Shown one piece after another: positions 43,227 through 54,490 of a DNA stretch of 64,000 nucleotides. Source of the stretch: Ascaphus truei (lineage: Eukaryota; Chordata; Amphibia; Anura; Ascaphidae); the NCBI GenBank assembly GCA_036426205.1, contig CM071579.1, positions 21,356,603 to 21,420,602 of the forward strand. The letters run 5' to 3'. The notes beneath the pieces were generated by a model. It made no database searches, had not been told where the DNA came from, and saw nothing but the letters and a program-made list of their open reading frames with translations. The position numbers and the translations under genes were made by a program. Numbering within the stretch: the first letter of the stretch is position 1; each line of letters opens with the position of its first letter.

Positions 43227-44248
43227 TATTCGGTAGTAAGTATTATCTAATACTACAGAACTGATTTATTTAAAAAGCACACATGCATGGATTGCACCTA
43301 ACAACTGTGTCACAGAATCCACGTTGAAGTTATTCCCAGAACATGGAACCTGGATATTTCAGTTTGTAATCTACTGTATCAGCACTTTTAAGCGTAGAAA
43401 CCATTTAATCTTTCAATGCCTTATAACATGTGTTCAGTGTCACTTTTTATGGGGAAAAGATGACGTCTTTTTAAAAATAGTCTCCCTGTTTGATTCTCAA
43501 ATGCAGACTTATGTTGTTTTTTTAGTTGCCTAACACTGGGCTGAACTGATCAGCACCAGTACTTACAGTATATTGTTCTGTGCCGGTCCTTCAATGAATA
43601 TGAGATCCCCTAATAAGCAGCACAGGATTTTGGCAATTGTAGTTCTGCTCCTCATATAATACTTTACTACCACGGAGAGTAGGACCATAAGCTCTGGCTA
43701 GGTTTGGAGGTTCTTTTAGTGAACTTGAGGTCGGTCTAGCATGTGTAGTTCCAACCTTTAAACCATATGCGCCTCCACTCAGACCGGTAATTCAATATTT
43801 AATTTCTCCCCACACAAGAGATGATTGGAAACCACTGAACTAGACAATGCCAGCTCAAACGTCCTGTAATATTTCCATTGTGTGGATCATCCTTTGTTGC
43901 TGAACATGATAAAATGTTCTCTCTTTGTATATCATATCTGCTGGGTTTAATTGTGATATTAAAATTAACAGGCACAAGGCCTGACATTCACTCAACACAA
44001 GGACAAAACCTGTAAGTCAGAGGCAATATTTCTAATAAAGGATCTCCTGGTGTTTGCACAATTTCTGTATGTGACCTTGTGAAACTCTTCTCTGGACTGG
44101 ATAACAAAAACGACTGACAAAGTGAGACATTGTTAAAATGTATTCTCCCTGGTGGAATTTGTGTTAATTGTGAGCCTGCCCAGATGCAGGTAGCGATGCA
44201 GGTAGCATACACCCGCAGCAGGGTGCCTTTGTTGCACTTGTGCTGCAG
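43227..44248. other. No recognisable gene
   Basis: No coding domains or element ends. Confidence 0.35.
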
Positions 44249-44250
44249 TA

Positions 44251-44586
44251 CAGGCATACCCCGCATTAACGTACGCAATGGGACCGGAGCATGTATGTAA
44301 AGCGAAAATGTACTTAAAGTGAAGCACTGCCTTTTCCCCACTTATTGATGCATGTTCTGTACTGCAAACATTATATACGTGCATAACTGATGTAAATAAG
44401 GCATTGTGTAACAGTCGCTATAGTTCCCCGCTTGGCAACAGCTTCGGTACAGGTAGGAGGAGAGCTAGTATTGCTGTGTAGGACGTGATGACGGCGCATG
44501 CGTGAGCTGACGTTTTCCTATTGGGCGATACGGACTTACGCGAGTGTACTTAAAGTGAGGTACTTAATTAAAGCGGGGTATGCCTG
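44251..44586. mobile_element. Mariner-type MITE (336 bp), TA duplication
   Basis: CAGGCATACCCCGCATTAAC at the left and AAAGCGGGGTATGCCTG at the right are inverted repeats. TA flanks both ends (44249-44250 and 44587-44588). Internal AATGTACTTAAAGTGA and AGTGTACTTAAAGTGAGG repeat each other. No transposase. Confidence 0.85.
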
Positions 44587-44588
44587 TA

Positions 44589-45572
44589 TCTTGCAATGAG
44601 GTTAACATGAGACTTTACTTTGTACATACATCACGGATCAATTTCCAATGAAGGTCTTAGAGCCAAATCAAATTTATTAAATCTTTCTCTCATCTGATTG
44701 ATGATTTATGTACAGATGTGGAAAATCTGGCTTTTTTTAAAAGCCAGACAGGGGAATCAATCCATTAGCACAGCCCTTTGCATACTGTCTCTTTTGTTTG
44801 CGTGGATTCCCCTTCACACACTTCGCAACACATGTTTGTTAAGCTGGCATCCCCAAAGTTACTTCAAGCGATATGCTGACCAGACCCAGCAGAAAGAAAT
44901 TTGAAATGTGAAGGCTTTGCGCTGACTTTTCTCCCGACCTTAATTTAAAACTCTAAGCTGTGTAGAGGAGACAGAATAAACCTTTTAGAAAAAAACCGTT
45001 GTTTTAAATGTTATTCTCCCTCTCCCTGATGTACGGTTGTGCCTTTAGAGTAGGTGTTGGTAAAGGTGATATAAAGCAGAATCAGAGCGTAGCGACCCAG
45101 CTCTTGCGTTAGGTCATAACGGATGGAGATATTCTGGGCTACCTTTTGTTTTTGTACCTTATAGAGAAACAGATCAGGCATAATCAGAGAAATAGTCATT
45201 TACAGCTCTTGCTAAAGAAAGCCCCTTAGTGCTCTTTGTATGTTGAGAGATAAGTGAGGTTGTAATTTGTTAGTGTTGAAATGTGTAAGGGTTATGCTGC
45301 AATCAAAGTCCCCTAAAGAAAACAAAGCGCTATAACAACATATTTAATTATTAGGCTTTTCGCTTTTAAAATTCTTGGTGAGATAAATTCCGAAATTGTT
45401 TTTGATGAGTAACAATAATTCCCCAGAATAGAAACAACAAGCTCGGAGAGTAATGAAAACGAGACAGGGTTGTAAACATTCTATACATCAGAAAACGTCG
45501 GTCAATCACCTGCAAGATAAAAATGCTTATCGTCCAACCCTAAGTGGTTGAACTGGATCACCTCGGCATTGA

Positions 45573-45574
<2 letters not shown>
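44589..45574. other. No recognisable gene
   Basis: Nothing supported. Confidence 0.35.

Positions 45575-45604
<30 letters not shown>
45575..45604. repeat. (AT)n microsatellite
   Basis: Pure AT run. Confidence 0.95.
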
Positions 45605-45606
<2 letters not shown>

Positions 45607-45918
45607 TATATCAAACAACAGGGAGATAAGCTCGCCCGCTCTAGGACACATCATACGATAAAATAATAGGTGCTATCTTAACGACTATGATGTTTGTAAT
45701 GTCTTAATTACATAAGCAATAACATTATACACATATAATAATGATTGTGGGACCTATAATGATATCAGGCCCACAAAACATGAACATATAAATATTATAA
45801 TATAAAAAGCAAAAAAAGGATATAAACCAGTCCTCGAATAGTCCAATGAAAAGTATAGGTGCTGGTATGCAGGGTCTCCGGCAGCTCTCAAGTATGGACC
45901 AACATGTCCACAGGTATC

Positions 45919-46762
45919 TAAAAAGAAAAAAAAGAAGAGAGGAGAGGCGCACGCCCATAGCGTATAAAAGTTTTAATGAAGGGGGGGGGGGGAGGGGGAG
46001 GGGGGGAGTGGATGAGGGGGGTGTTAAAGGGTAGGGTAAAAAACGCACTTACAAAAAAATGCATTAAAATCAAGCATATGTGATATACATAATCACACCA
46101 TCCGGTTAGCTGAGACTCTTGGGGCACTCCTAAGCTCCGTTGGTAAGGGGAAAGTCACTGCAGGTTCCAGGGCTGGTAGCACCTTCACGGTCAAAACTGC
46201 AGGCTTCAGGGGCCGTTCCAGGCTCGTTGGTAATGGAGCACCGTCCCAGCAGCACACCTTCACAAGCAGTCAAGCTATGAAAATGTCCAGAAAGAGGTCA
46301 CGTGTAATGCATTTGCCTCTAGCACTCGTGCTGGATCAATACGCTCCAGCGCTTGGTGTGGACTCAATGTCTCTGCGTCTGAGTACGACGCTCCCTGACG
46401 CGTTAGTCAGTCACGGCAAACTTTCTCAAAGGATCTTCATAGACTTAACCTGCTTTGTTTGTGAATGTGCTGGACGGTGCTCATTACCAACGGAGGCCTG
46501 GGACGGCCCCTGAAGCCTGCAGTTTGACCGGAAGGTGCTACCAGACCTGGAACGCATGCAGTGACGTTGCCCTTACCAACGGAGCTTAGGAGTGCCCCAG
46601 GAGTCTCAGCTAACCGGATGGTGGTGATATGTATATCAAATATGCTTGATTTTAATGCATTTTTTTAAGTGCGTTTTTTACCCCCCTCTCTCCCCTCCCC
46701 CCTTATTAAAACTATGATTTACGCTATGGGCGTGCGCTCTTCTCCTCTTTTTTTCTTTTATA
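45919..46762 (-). mobile_element. Long foldback element A with hammerhead-like loop
   Basis: The left arm (45919 to ~46245) and right arm (~46467-46762) are imperfect reverse complements over about 300 bases. Outer edge AGAAGAGAGGAGAGGCGCAC against GTGCGCTCTTCTCCTC, then GTTAGCTGAGACTC against GAGTCTCAGCTAAC, and inner CGTTGGTAATGGAGCACCGT against ACGGTGCTCATTACCAACG. The ~220-base loop carries the minus-strand motif at 46391-46440. G-runs at 45979-46010 mirror C-runs at 46682-46702. No coding capacity. Confidence 0.88.
46391..46440 (-). ncRNA. Hammerhead-like motif in foldback A loop
   Basis: On the minus strand: CCT, box TTGAGAA, an imperfect stem II beginning AGT and closing ACT, TAA in place of GAA, palindrome ACGCGT, C at position 17, then AGG pairing with CCT as stem I. 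Two core positions have decayed. Confidence 0.5.
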
Positions 46763-46796
46763 ATATATATAGATATATATATATATAAACTAATAT

Positions 46797-47466
46797 AGAA
46801 CAAAAAGAAGACAGAGAGTGCACGCCCCAAGGTGTGATACGTAAATTTAATATAGGGAAGGGGATGGTGGAGGGATTAAAAACACTCACAAAGTATTACG
46901 TGACTAAAACGTCGAATGTGTATAAATCATACCGAGGCAGGCACCGTCTCATGACACGTTAGCAGTCCAAATGGAATACTGAACAAAGCACCCGACAGCG
47001 TTCGTCCTCTGAATGATCAGTTAAGTCCTCACGCAATGTGGTATTGGAGGAGGCCTCAATACAGCATCACTACACGCTCCGGCCGTTAAGCGTGCATGCG
47101 ACGTCGTGATGACGTAATGTCATAAGTACGTACCTGACGCGTTCGTCACATAAGAACTAACTTATCAAAGCGTTGATGATGCTGTATGAGGCCTACTCCA
47201 ATACCACATTGCGTGGAGGACGTCAAATGATCTTTCAAGGACGAACGCCTGTCGGGTGCTTTGGTTCGAGTATCTCCAGTTGGACTGCTAACGGGTCATG
47301 AGACAGGTGCCTGCCTCAGGTGGTGATTGTATATCACAAATTGATTTTTTATCACTGATACTTTGCTGAGTGTTTTTAATCCCCCACACCCCCTTCCCTA
47401 TGTTAAATGTTACAGTATCACATATGGGGCGTGCGCTCTCTGTCTTCTCTTTCTTGTTCTATAGAT
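46797..47466 (-). mobile_element. Long foldback element B with hammerhead-like loop
   Basis: Left arm 46797-47070 and right arm 47173-47466. Outer edge AAGAAGACAGAGAGTGCACG against CGTGCGCTCTCTGTCTTC, then AAACACTCACAAAGTA against TACTTTGCTGAGTGTTTT, and inner AATGTGGTATTGGAGGAGGC against GCCTACTCCAATACCACATT. The outer edges resemble those of element A, so the two are related subfamilies lying side by side. The loop holds the motif at 47133-47172. Confidence 0.88.
47133..47172 (-). ncRNA. Hammerhead-like motif in foldback B loop
   Basis: On the minus strand: box TTGATAA, then a weak hairpin (GTTAGTTCTTATGTGAC), GAACGCGTC where GAAACGCGTC is expected, then AGGTA. C sits at position 17. One A of the GAAA block is missing. 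Confidence 0.5.
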
Positions 47467-49084
47467 TCTGTTTGGAATTGGCTTCCAATTGAGAGCTTCC
47501 ATGGACCCCTGGATTCTGTACATTGTCCTGTTTCACCTATCAGGACTTATTCTAGGGTTTTGGACTTACACTTGGGACTATTATTATTTAATTATTATAA
47601 TATGTATGTGCAATGTATATTATTTATTTAGTGTATTAGAGTGTATATTTAGTTTGTTATTATTTTTATTATTTTATCTAGTACTAATCACTTATTATAG
47701 GATGGGTCCGAATATGTCACGGAGGGGTATAGTCACCGCGCGGGCGGGGGAGACACTGAGTGACAAAATTTGTATCGTGATGACCTTGGTGAGTTAAAAA
47801 AGAAGAGAGGATGAGATAGGATAGGATATACATATCAGATGATATATTATATATAAGATATATATATATATATATATAGATATATACAATATATAATTAT
47901 ATACTATATACAACACAACACACAAAACAACCTCCACCCCCCCCACCCTCTTTTTCCTGGTTACTAAATGAACACTGTGTGGCAGGGGGGTATAAGAGTC
48001 AGAAGAAATGTTCTGCAAGGTTAGGTTCCAGAAGGAGAGGAGAGGAGGAGCCTCGGGGGAGTAGAGGCTGGAGGAAAGTTTCCCCTAGTAAAGAAGAGAT
48101 TGCCCCCCTCGTTAATTGTGTTTTAGTTAGGGACAGTACCTTAACAGTAGGATCCCGATAACATAGAAAAACAGATATATGCAGAGGTCCAGAGATGGAT
48201 GCAGACATGTCACAGAGAGCCGAGGCGAGTGCCTCTTTCAGAGTGACAAAAACATTGTTAGGTAATTACTTGTCTGTATTGTTGCAAGATAAAAGGACCA
48301 TCAACATAACTCGCTAGGGTTACAGTTACAGTAAACTCTGTTTGGGAGAGCGCCGAAGCCAGTGAACTTATTAAGGACCAGCTTGTTCATCAATGGTTTG
48401 GACTTTCAGATTCGGTGTTCGCTGGTGGGGAAGGAAAAGTGACAAATCAATCCATCCGGTTATCACACCGTTTGCTCTTCCGCTTTTACAGAATAGCCTT
48501 AGGCTTTTACCTGGACATTGCTTCATAATAAAATGAGCAAGCACTTTATTCTCACTATCACACAGAACTATAGCACTACTAGTAAAATACTGACGTGTGT
48601 GGGATTTCGCACCCATGGTAAAGTATTTCTTGAACATTGGCCAATGTCAGGGTATTAGTGTTTGGTTCCAGTGCAAGGGATCTCTTGACATGCTGCCTCT
48701 TCATATTGTCCCTTCTGCACTGGAGAGCTGTCATTAGAGTGACAATTTCACAGAGTATATACGGGGACACAAAGGTTTTTTCCATCTCTTTTTTCCACCA
48801 CACATTAGCTTTGAGCGCTTCGTGCTAGGGGGTTTGGAATAGAAGTGGCGGATCTGTTTTTGGTTTCTTACAGGCGGCACAGAGCCAACTCACATTCTTT
48901 TTGAGATATATTATATGATGTAAATGGATTCTTGGCATTGCTGTTGTTGTAACAGATTAGCATAATTTCCATTCAGTTCTGGTTGACCAACACAGCAGTC
49001 TATCTGTAAATAGAAGAGAGAAAATATGTATCTGTAATGTCGCCCCCCCCCCCCCCCCGTGTGCTTAAGAATCAATCATTTCCC
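47467..49084. other. No recognisable gene; short repeats
   Basis: Contains TATATA runs (47850-47900), a C-run (47936-47945) and another at 49041-49058. Small open frames have no recognised domain. Confidence 0.35.
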
Positions 49085-49596
49085 GGGTTAACGTGCAGGC
49101 CCTTTCCACATTCAACAGATAATGCGGGCATCGCATCATCACCAGGTAACAGGCAGGGAACCTTCACCATCATGTCAACTCGTATGGTACAGGCAGGGAA
49201 CCTTCTCCATCATTCACCAGGTGTAAGCAGGCAGGGCGCATTTCCCCATCATTCACCAGGTAACAGGTAAGGCACCTTCTACCATCATTCACCAGGTAAC
49301 AGGCAGGGCGGCCTCCCCATCATTCACCATGGTAACAAGTAGGGCACCTTCACCATCATTCATCAGTGGTAACAGGCATGGCGCCTACCCCATCATTCAC
49401 AAGGGTAACAGGCAGGGACCTCCCATCATCACCAGGTAAACAGGCAAGGGCACCTTCTCATCATTCAACCAGGTAACAGAGAACACCCTTCTCCTCATTC
49501 AACTACGTAACAGGCAAGGCACCTTTCCATTCATTCACCATTTTGGTAAACAAGCATGGTGCTTTTCCATCATTACCGAGGTAACAGACAGGGCAC
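49085..49596. repeat. ~35-bp minisatellite (CACCAGGTAACAGGCAGGGC)
   Basis: About 14 units of consensus CACCAGGTAACAGGCAGGGC followed by ACCTTCCCCATCATT. Units vary by many one-base insertions or losses. An LTR begins inside the last unit at 49597. Confidence 0.93.
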
Positions 49597-49666
49597 TGTG
49601 AAGAGGCAGGTGCCAGATTGTACACCACAAGGAGACAGATTTGGGGAAATGAAAACATGGCTTTAT

Positions 49667-50196
49667 GCCATATCCTCAATGTGTATCACAATAGAGAAAA
49701 TGCCTTAAAGTTTGAGATGAGGGGTACTATAACCCCATGAGACTAGCTAAATTATCCCAGGAGTACACAACTATATGTCATGAAAGGATGTGGAGTACAA
49801 GCCACATTTTATACATATGTGGTGGGGATGCCCATTATAGCAGCTTATGGTGGAAATCAAAATGTGGTTACAAAGGTTTTTCGGTTTGGAACCTACCAAT
49901 GGATCCCTGGTTATTTCTTTTAAACCAAACCCTTATCTCCTCACGAGACATGAAAATAAATTACTGTGCCATAATCTTAAGACGAAAGACGCGAACTAGC
50001 GGGCAGTATGGGAAACAAACAATTATTCCCTCAATCCCCAAAGTTAAAAATAAAGTCTGGCAGATTTGCTACATGGAAAAACTGGTGTTAGTCTTAATAA
50101 CGACACCTACAAAGATTTTCAGAAGGTTGTGGTTACATTGGATTCTCTGGTGAAAGTCAACCAGAAATTAATACCCACTTAATTTTGTTGTTATTC

Positions 50197-50228
<32 letters not shown>

Positions 50229-50418
50229 GATATTTATATTAACTGTGTGTAGAATATTTTAAATGTCTTTAGGTAAAATTTTAAATGAATGTGTTCTTTC
50301 TCCCATCTCTATTTTTGTACCCTTCCCTCCCCCCCCCTTTAAACAATGTTTTTTATTTTCTTCATTTCCCCCTCTCCCTAAATTTTTTTTTAATAAAAAT
50401 TAAGTTTAAAAATAAAAT
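49667..50418 (+). mobile_element. 5'-truncated L1 insertion with 15-bp target duplication
   Basis: AAAACATGGCTTTAT is repeated exactly at 49652-49666 and 50419-50433. Between them lie the end of an L1-type ORF2, a 3' UTR with an A-run at 50198-50223, and a final AATAAAATAAAA-like tail. Orientation is plus. The insertion interrupts the minus-strand LTR. Confidence 0.9.
49737..50153 (+). pseudogene. L1 ORF2 C-terminal tail (139 codons)
   Basis: Encodes a knuckle-like ERMWSTSHILYICGGD, then WNLPMDPWLFLL, DMKINYCAIILRRKTR and NKVWQICYMEKLVL, ending LWLHWILW. The order matches the extreme C-terminus of L1-type ORF2 proteins (H...C region, then a region beginning with the L/I-rich helix and E.. 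IRMMEKLT-like wording). Cys residues of the knuckle are partly lost. Confidence 0.75.
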
Positions 50419-50901
50419 AAAACATGGCTTTATTCAGCCTATCCCTTTAACAAGGCAAAGCATACAAAAAGAAACCAAATAAATAAACACCTATCCCTGT
50501 GTAAGGGCTAACTCACTTCCCAGTCCCTCTCTACAAGACTGGGAGGAAAAGCCTGATACCAGTCTATCACCCCAAAGTCTCAAAAGGTACCTCAATGCAG
50601 GTGGCCTTTCATGTCAGTGTCCGGAATCTAGATTGTTGTCTGCTTGAGGGTCCAGCCTCTGGCAGGGTCCTGCGTCCAGACATAGAGGTCTGGTCCCCTT
50701 GTGTCTAGCCGTCAACACACAGTTCTCCTGTGTGCTTAAGACTCCTTGGGTGCAGTTTCAGAAGGTGTTTTTAAACCTGTCGTATTACCAGGTGGAGACT
50801 GGTTAATTGTTTAGCTGTTATTAACCAACTCCCTGCTGGTTTCTCAGACCACTTAGGTTTCTATTGCAGCCTCATTGAGACAGGGTTGCTTCCCTGTTAC
50901 A

Positions 50902-51610
50902 TACCTCCCCTGTTTGTGGGAAGCTCGGACTAACCATGGCTGAAGCCCACCCTTCCATTCTCACTCGAGATATACTTGCAGTGCGAATGAGAATCGATGG
51001 AGTAAGAGAACCCTCAGTCACGCTGGGATAGCAGCCTTTTCTCCAGGTTACCAATGTATCCTCAAGAAGATGCTTGAGATCAGCACTCTTCAGTCGCTCG
51101 AGGAGGACTTTTCCCAAGCAGAGTCTTTCTTCTTCTGACTGCTTTGTCCTGAGTTTTACCATGCGTTGGGCAATATTGTCTTCCCTAAGTTTAGGGTGAC
51201 ATACTGCATCGGGTTCGGTATTCATGATCACGGATGGTTGAACCTGGGCGCAGTTTTTATCCATTCTAATTGACCCCGTGGCATCTTTTGTTTAGTAGTC
51301 GGCAGACTTCTTGTCTTGACGCATTACATCTTTTACGCTGACCGATTCTTCCATGTGTGGGGAAATCCCAAGTGATGTCTGGCGAGGTATCTCTGCTATA
51401 GTAGCACAATTTTAAGCTTCTTCAGTACCAGGGGACCCCAGTCTACAGCTTTCTCATTCATCACGGACCCATCCGCAAGAAGCACGACCCCTGCATCAGT
51501 AGAGAGGTCATTTGTGTTTGGTTCAAGATACTTAGATTTCAGCACATCAGTTTGGTTGTAGTTCTCACACCTAACCCTTACCGTGTCCTCTTTTTTTGTA
51601 GTCAACTAGT
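50902..51610 (-). pseudogene. Internal region upstream of the 3' LTR
   Basis: Two minus-strand open stretches (51605-51396 and 51264-50902) would belong to the retroelement that owns the LTR. They include VVLLADGSVMNEKAVDWGPL and NIAQRMVKLRTKQSEEERLC. I recognise no gag, pol or env motif, so the assignment rests on position beside the polypurine tract. Pol is not visible up to 51960. Confidence 0.4.
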
Positions 51611-52410
51611 GTTGTACCTGTAGAGGTGTGAACACCGAAACAGTTCTGCCCAATTCTAGCCAAAGACTGAATCTTTCTAGTGCTATTTTTATTGTGAGGA
51701 ATATGGTTCGGGCCCTGGGGCCACAGTAGCATGACTGTATTGGTATTGCGCTCCTCAGTCGTAATTCGGTTCTTCTTTCCTGACTTGTGTGAGAAGCCGA
51801 TTGTAGTACAGCACAGATTGCTTGGTTGTGATGTAGAACCTATATCTGGATTGATTCACACCAGCAGCTTCCTTCATTTTTGTATAGCATCTTTGCTGAA
51901 GACACTTCCTAACATTTAACTGGAATAAAATTACACATTGCTTCAAATGTTCATAATTATCTCTTGGGGCCTATTCTATAAGCCTTGGTAAGACACTTAT
52001 CAAGGTCTTGTCGGCTAAAATGCCTACTGCTATTCTGTAAGCCTCGATAAGTGGGCGATAAAGGCATGAATCACTAATTTTTTTCAGTCGTCAAAAAAAT
52101 ATTGCCAGGTGAGCGGCGATACGCCACCTATTGGCAGGTTCTGAAACTCGCGCAATTCTAGTACCCTCGATTTAGTTTATCAAGGCTAATCGCGGCTCTA
52201 GAATGGCCAGTTTCTCCCAAAATCTTCACTCCTGGCGTGAGGCTGGGGAGAACCTGCTAAAAAGGCGGCGAGAGAGGACTTAGAAAAAAAAATGCTATTT
52301 TCCTGCCTCGGATTGATGCCGGAAGTCTCCGGAGCTGATACCCATTAATATCAGAACAGGATTCCCCCCAGCATGAATCCCATGCAATAAAAATGAATTT
52401 ACAGGCAACT
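51611..52410. other. No recognisable gene; possible Harbinger MITE end
   Basis: At 51966 GGGGCCTATTCTATAAGCC resembles the GGGCC-type MITE ends seen elsewhere. The partner end was not located. A related GCTATTCTGTAAGCC lies at 52030. Confidence 0.35.
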
Positions 52411-52620
52411 TAATTACCTTAGCGGCTAACCGCTAAGGCAATGAAGGGGTTAACTACCAGTGCCATGTTTTTTGTGGGTAGCGGGGGTGGGTGAGGGTGG
52501 TATTTGGCCCTTGGTTGGTGTTTAGGCCTTGCGCGTGGAGTTAACCCCTCCATTACCTTTGCAGTTAATACTGCTAAGGTAATGAAGGGGTTAACCCCTC
52601 CCGCTACCACTTGGTAGGCC
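52411..52620. repeat. GCTAAGGTAATGAAGGGGTTAAC repeats
   Basis: GCTAAGGCAATGAAGGGGTT near 52433, GCTAAGGTAATGAAGGGGTT near 52573, and their inverse CCCCTCCATTACCTTTGC near 52544. A similar AATTAAGGGGTTAACCC occurs near 53717-53737. Dispersed short repeat with inverted copies; class unknown. Confidence 0.6.
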
Positions 52621-53417
52621 TAAACATCCATCCTTGGGGCAACTTCCCCCTTCACCAAATCCCTCTACCCACAATAAAAAAAAAATACACCCAACAACCT
52701 TACTACCCACCTCTTCTACCCCCAACAACATATGGATAATAGCTCATTTGCCCATTATAAAATCAAACATTAGCAAAACAGAAAAAAAAGGAGTACAAAA
52801 TGATTGGACTCCTGAAAGAATTCACTTAACTGCACACCACTAATTAAAATATATCTTTAATAGAATTACTTAAAACATATATTACCAAGTGAATGTGCAA
52901 CGAAAATTAAAAAGAAATTAAATCACTAAATAACCTGCACCTGAGTCACCAGTATTTATTGATGGAAAACCACAGCTATAATTAATAATAGTGGGGTGTA
53001 TGGGACTGATGGTGCATATAGTCAGGGTAAAACCCTCTGGATCTGTGGCAAACCAAATAGTAGATGAAGGGTAACAGCATTGAGGAGAATGATGTAATAA
53101 AACAAATACAATATAAAGTCCACCTATTGTAAATATGTGCTATTGGGAACCCCCCCAAAAATGTTTCAGGGAGTGAACATCATAGGTGCAGCCACCATTG
53201 ACTAACACCCATGGTGCAGCTGGTGTGACTGTGAAATATAGCCACATCACACAGGCTATAGTAAGCACCCAAACGGCTAGGTGGAGAGTAAATATCCTCA
53301 TTAACTGAAAGTCACTAAACCAAATAAAGTAGTAACATATAGGTACTGCCAACAGAGCCAGATGACTACAAACACTGTATTAAAACAGCTCCAAGTAGGA
53401 GACTGACAACATTGCAC
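52621..53417. other. No recognisable gene
   Basis: AT-rich. May hold the 3' part of the element carrying the motif at 53421 (minus strand), but no ends are visible. Confidence 0.3.
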
Positions 53418-53420
53418 GTT

Positions 53421-53457
53421 CTACGCGCGTTTCCCTCCAGCTATGGAGCTTCGTCAG
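53421..53457 (-). ncRNA. Hammerhead-like motif with exact CTGACGA core
   Basis: On the minus strand: exact consensus box CTGACGA (53457-53451), AG, stem II CTCC with GGAG around loop ATAGCT, GAA in GGGAAAC, palindrome ACGCGCGT as stem III, and A at position 17. Both core boxes are consensus. Stem I cannot be drawn (GGCC before the box, GAAC after nucleotide 17) and the closing pair of stem II is poor. Confidence 0.6.
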
Positions 53458-54490
53458 GGCCAAAATTTGCCATTATTTACCCAATTAGTATGATTTTGTG
53501 ATCACTCCCTAACCCCTCCCCCTTTTCAAACATTAGCAAGCTAGCATAAATTAAGTAAATAAAACATTCTACTTACCACTGCCATCAAAAAAGGGTGTCA
53601 TCGTCAGCATACTCCAGGTTCATGTCCTCCGTTGCCAGAAAGAATACATGAAAAAAGACAATCGAATGGCCCCTAACCCCTTAATCACCGTAGTGATTAA
53701 TAACCGCTATAGTAATTAAGGGGTTAACCCACCCTCCCTCGCTACCCACCCAGGAGGCCTAAGCACCCACCTCAGGCCACTATACCCAACCTCTATCCAT
53801 TGATTGGCACAGTGGTTCATCATACCCATATAATACGGGCATTATAAGCCACTATAGCACTCAATGGTCAACCTAATAAAAATCATTAAGGCCAAAATTA
53901 AACAATAATAAAATAAATACACAAGCACCTAAACACTCCAACAATAAAACAAAATAAATAGCCTAATAGTACATATCACTAACATTTATTTATCACCAAA
54001 ACGGCTAAATAATTAAAATGATGTTATTTCAAAACATAACAATACAATTAAATAAACATCTATCCAAGCAAACTATTCAAGAAATAAAACCACTAGCCAA
54101 CCAATCAATTAAATAAATAAACGTACTAGCTAACAAAACAATTAATTAATTTAAACCTCTAACCATCTATAGGTGTGCTGGTTTTAAGAGCTCTCCACCA
54201 ACATGCAGTAGATGTATGCAAGGCTTTAGAGTAGTCCCAGGGTGTATGATTGCATTGAGTGTGAGCCAGGAGGGAGGAGTTTGTATTGGAAAGAGAGAGT
54301 AACATTGACATGAGGCCAAAGTAAGGCGCAGACTTGAGGTAAGTTTCAGGTTCATTATTAAAAAGGTAAGCAACTTTGCATGCAGCTTTGGTAAGTCCAG
54401 TTAGTGTGTGCATTGAGCAGTCAGCAGATGTGTGCTTTTTGCCTGATGCTGAAAGCGTGCTACATTTGGCAGTGCTCGGGTGTGTTAAAG
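53458..54490. other. No recognisable gene
   Basis: AT-rich low-complexity DNA (53860-54150) and a minus-strand frame at 54533-54159 without a known domain. Confidence 0.35.

Larger units (their letters stand above)
49597..50901 (-). mobile_element. Gypsy-like 3' LTR, split by an L1
   Basis: Read on the minus strand it starts TGTAACAGGGAAGCAACCC (50901) and ends CACCTGCCTCTTCACA (49597). A polyadenylation signal GAATAAAGCC lies near 50431. A purine-rich tract, CAGGGGAGGTA, directly precedes the TG start, as a polypurine tract does before a 3' LTR. Without the L1 and one target copy the LTR is about 538 bases. It is inserted in the minisatellite. Confidence 0.78.
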
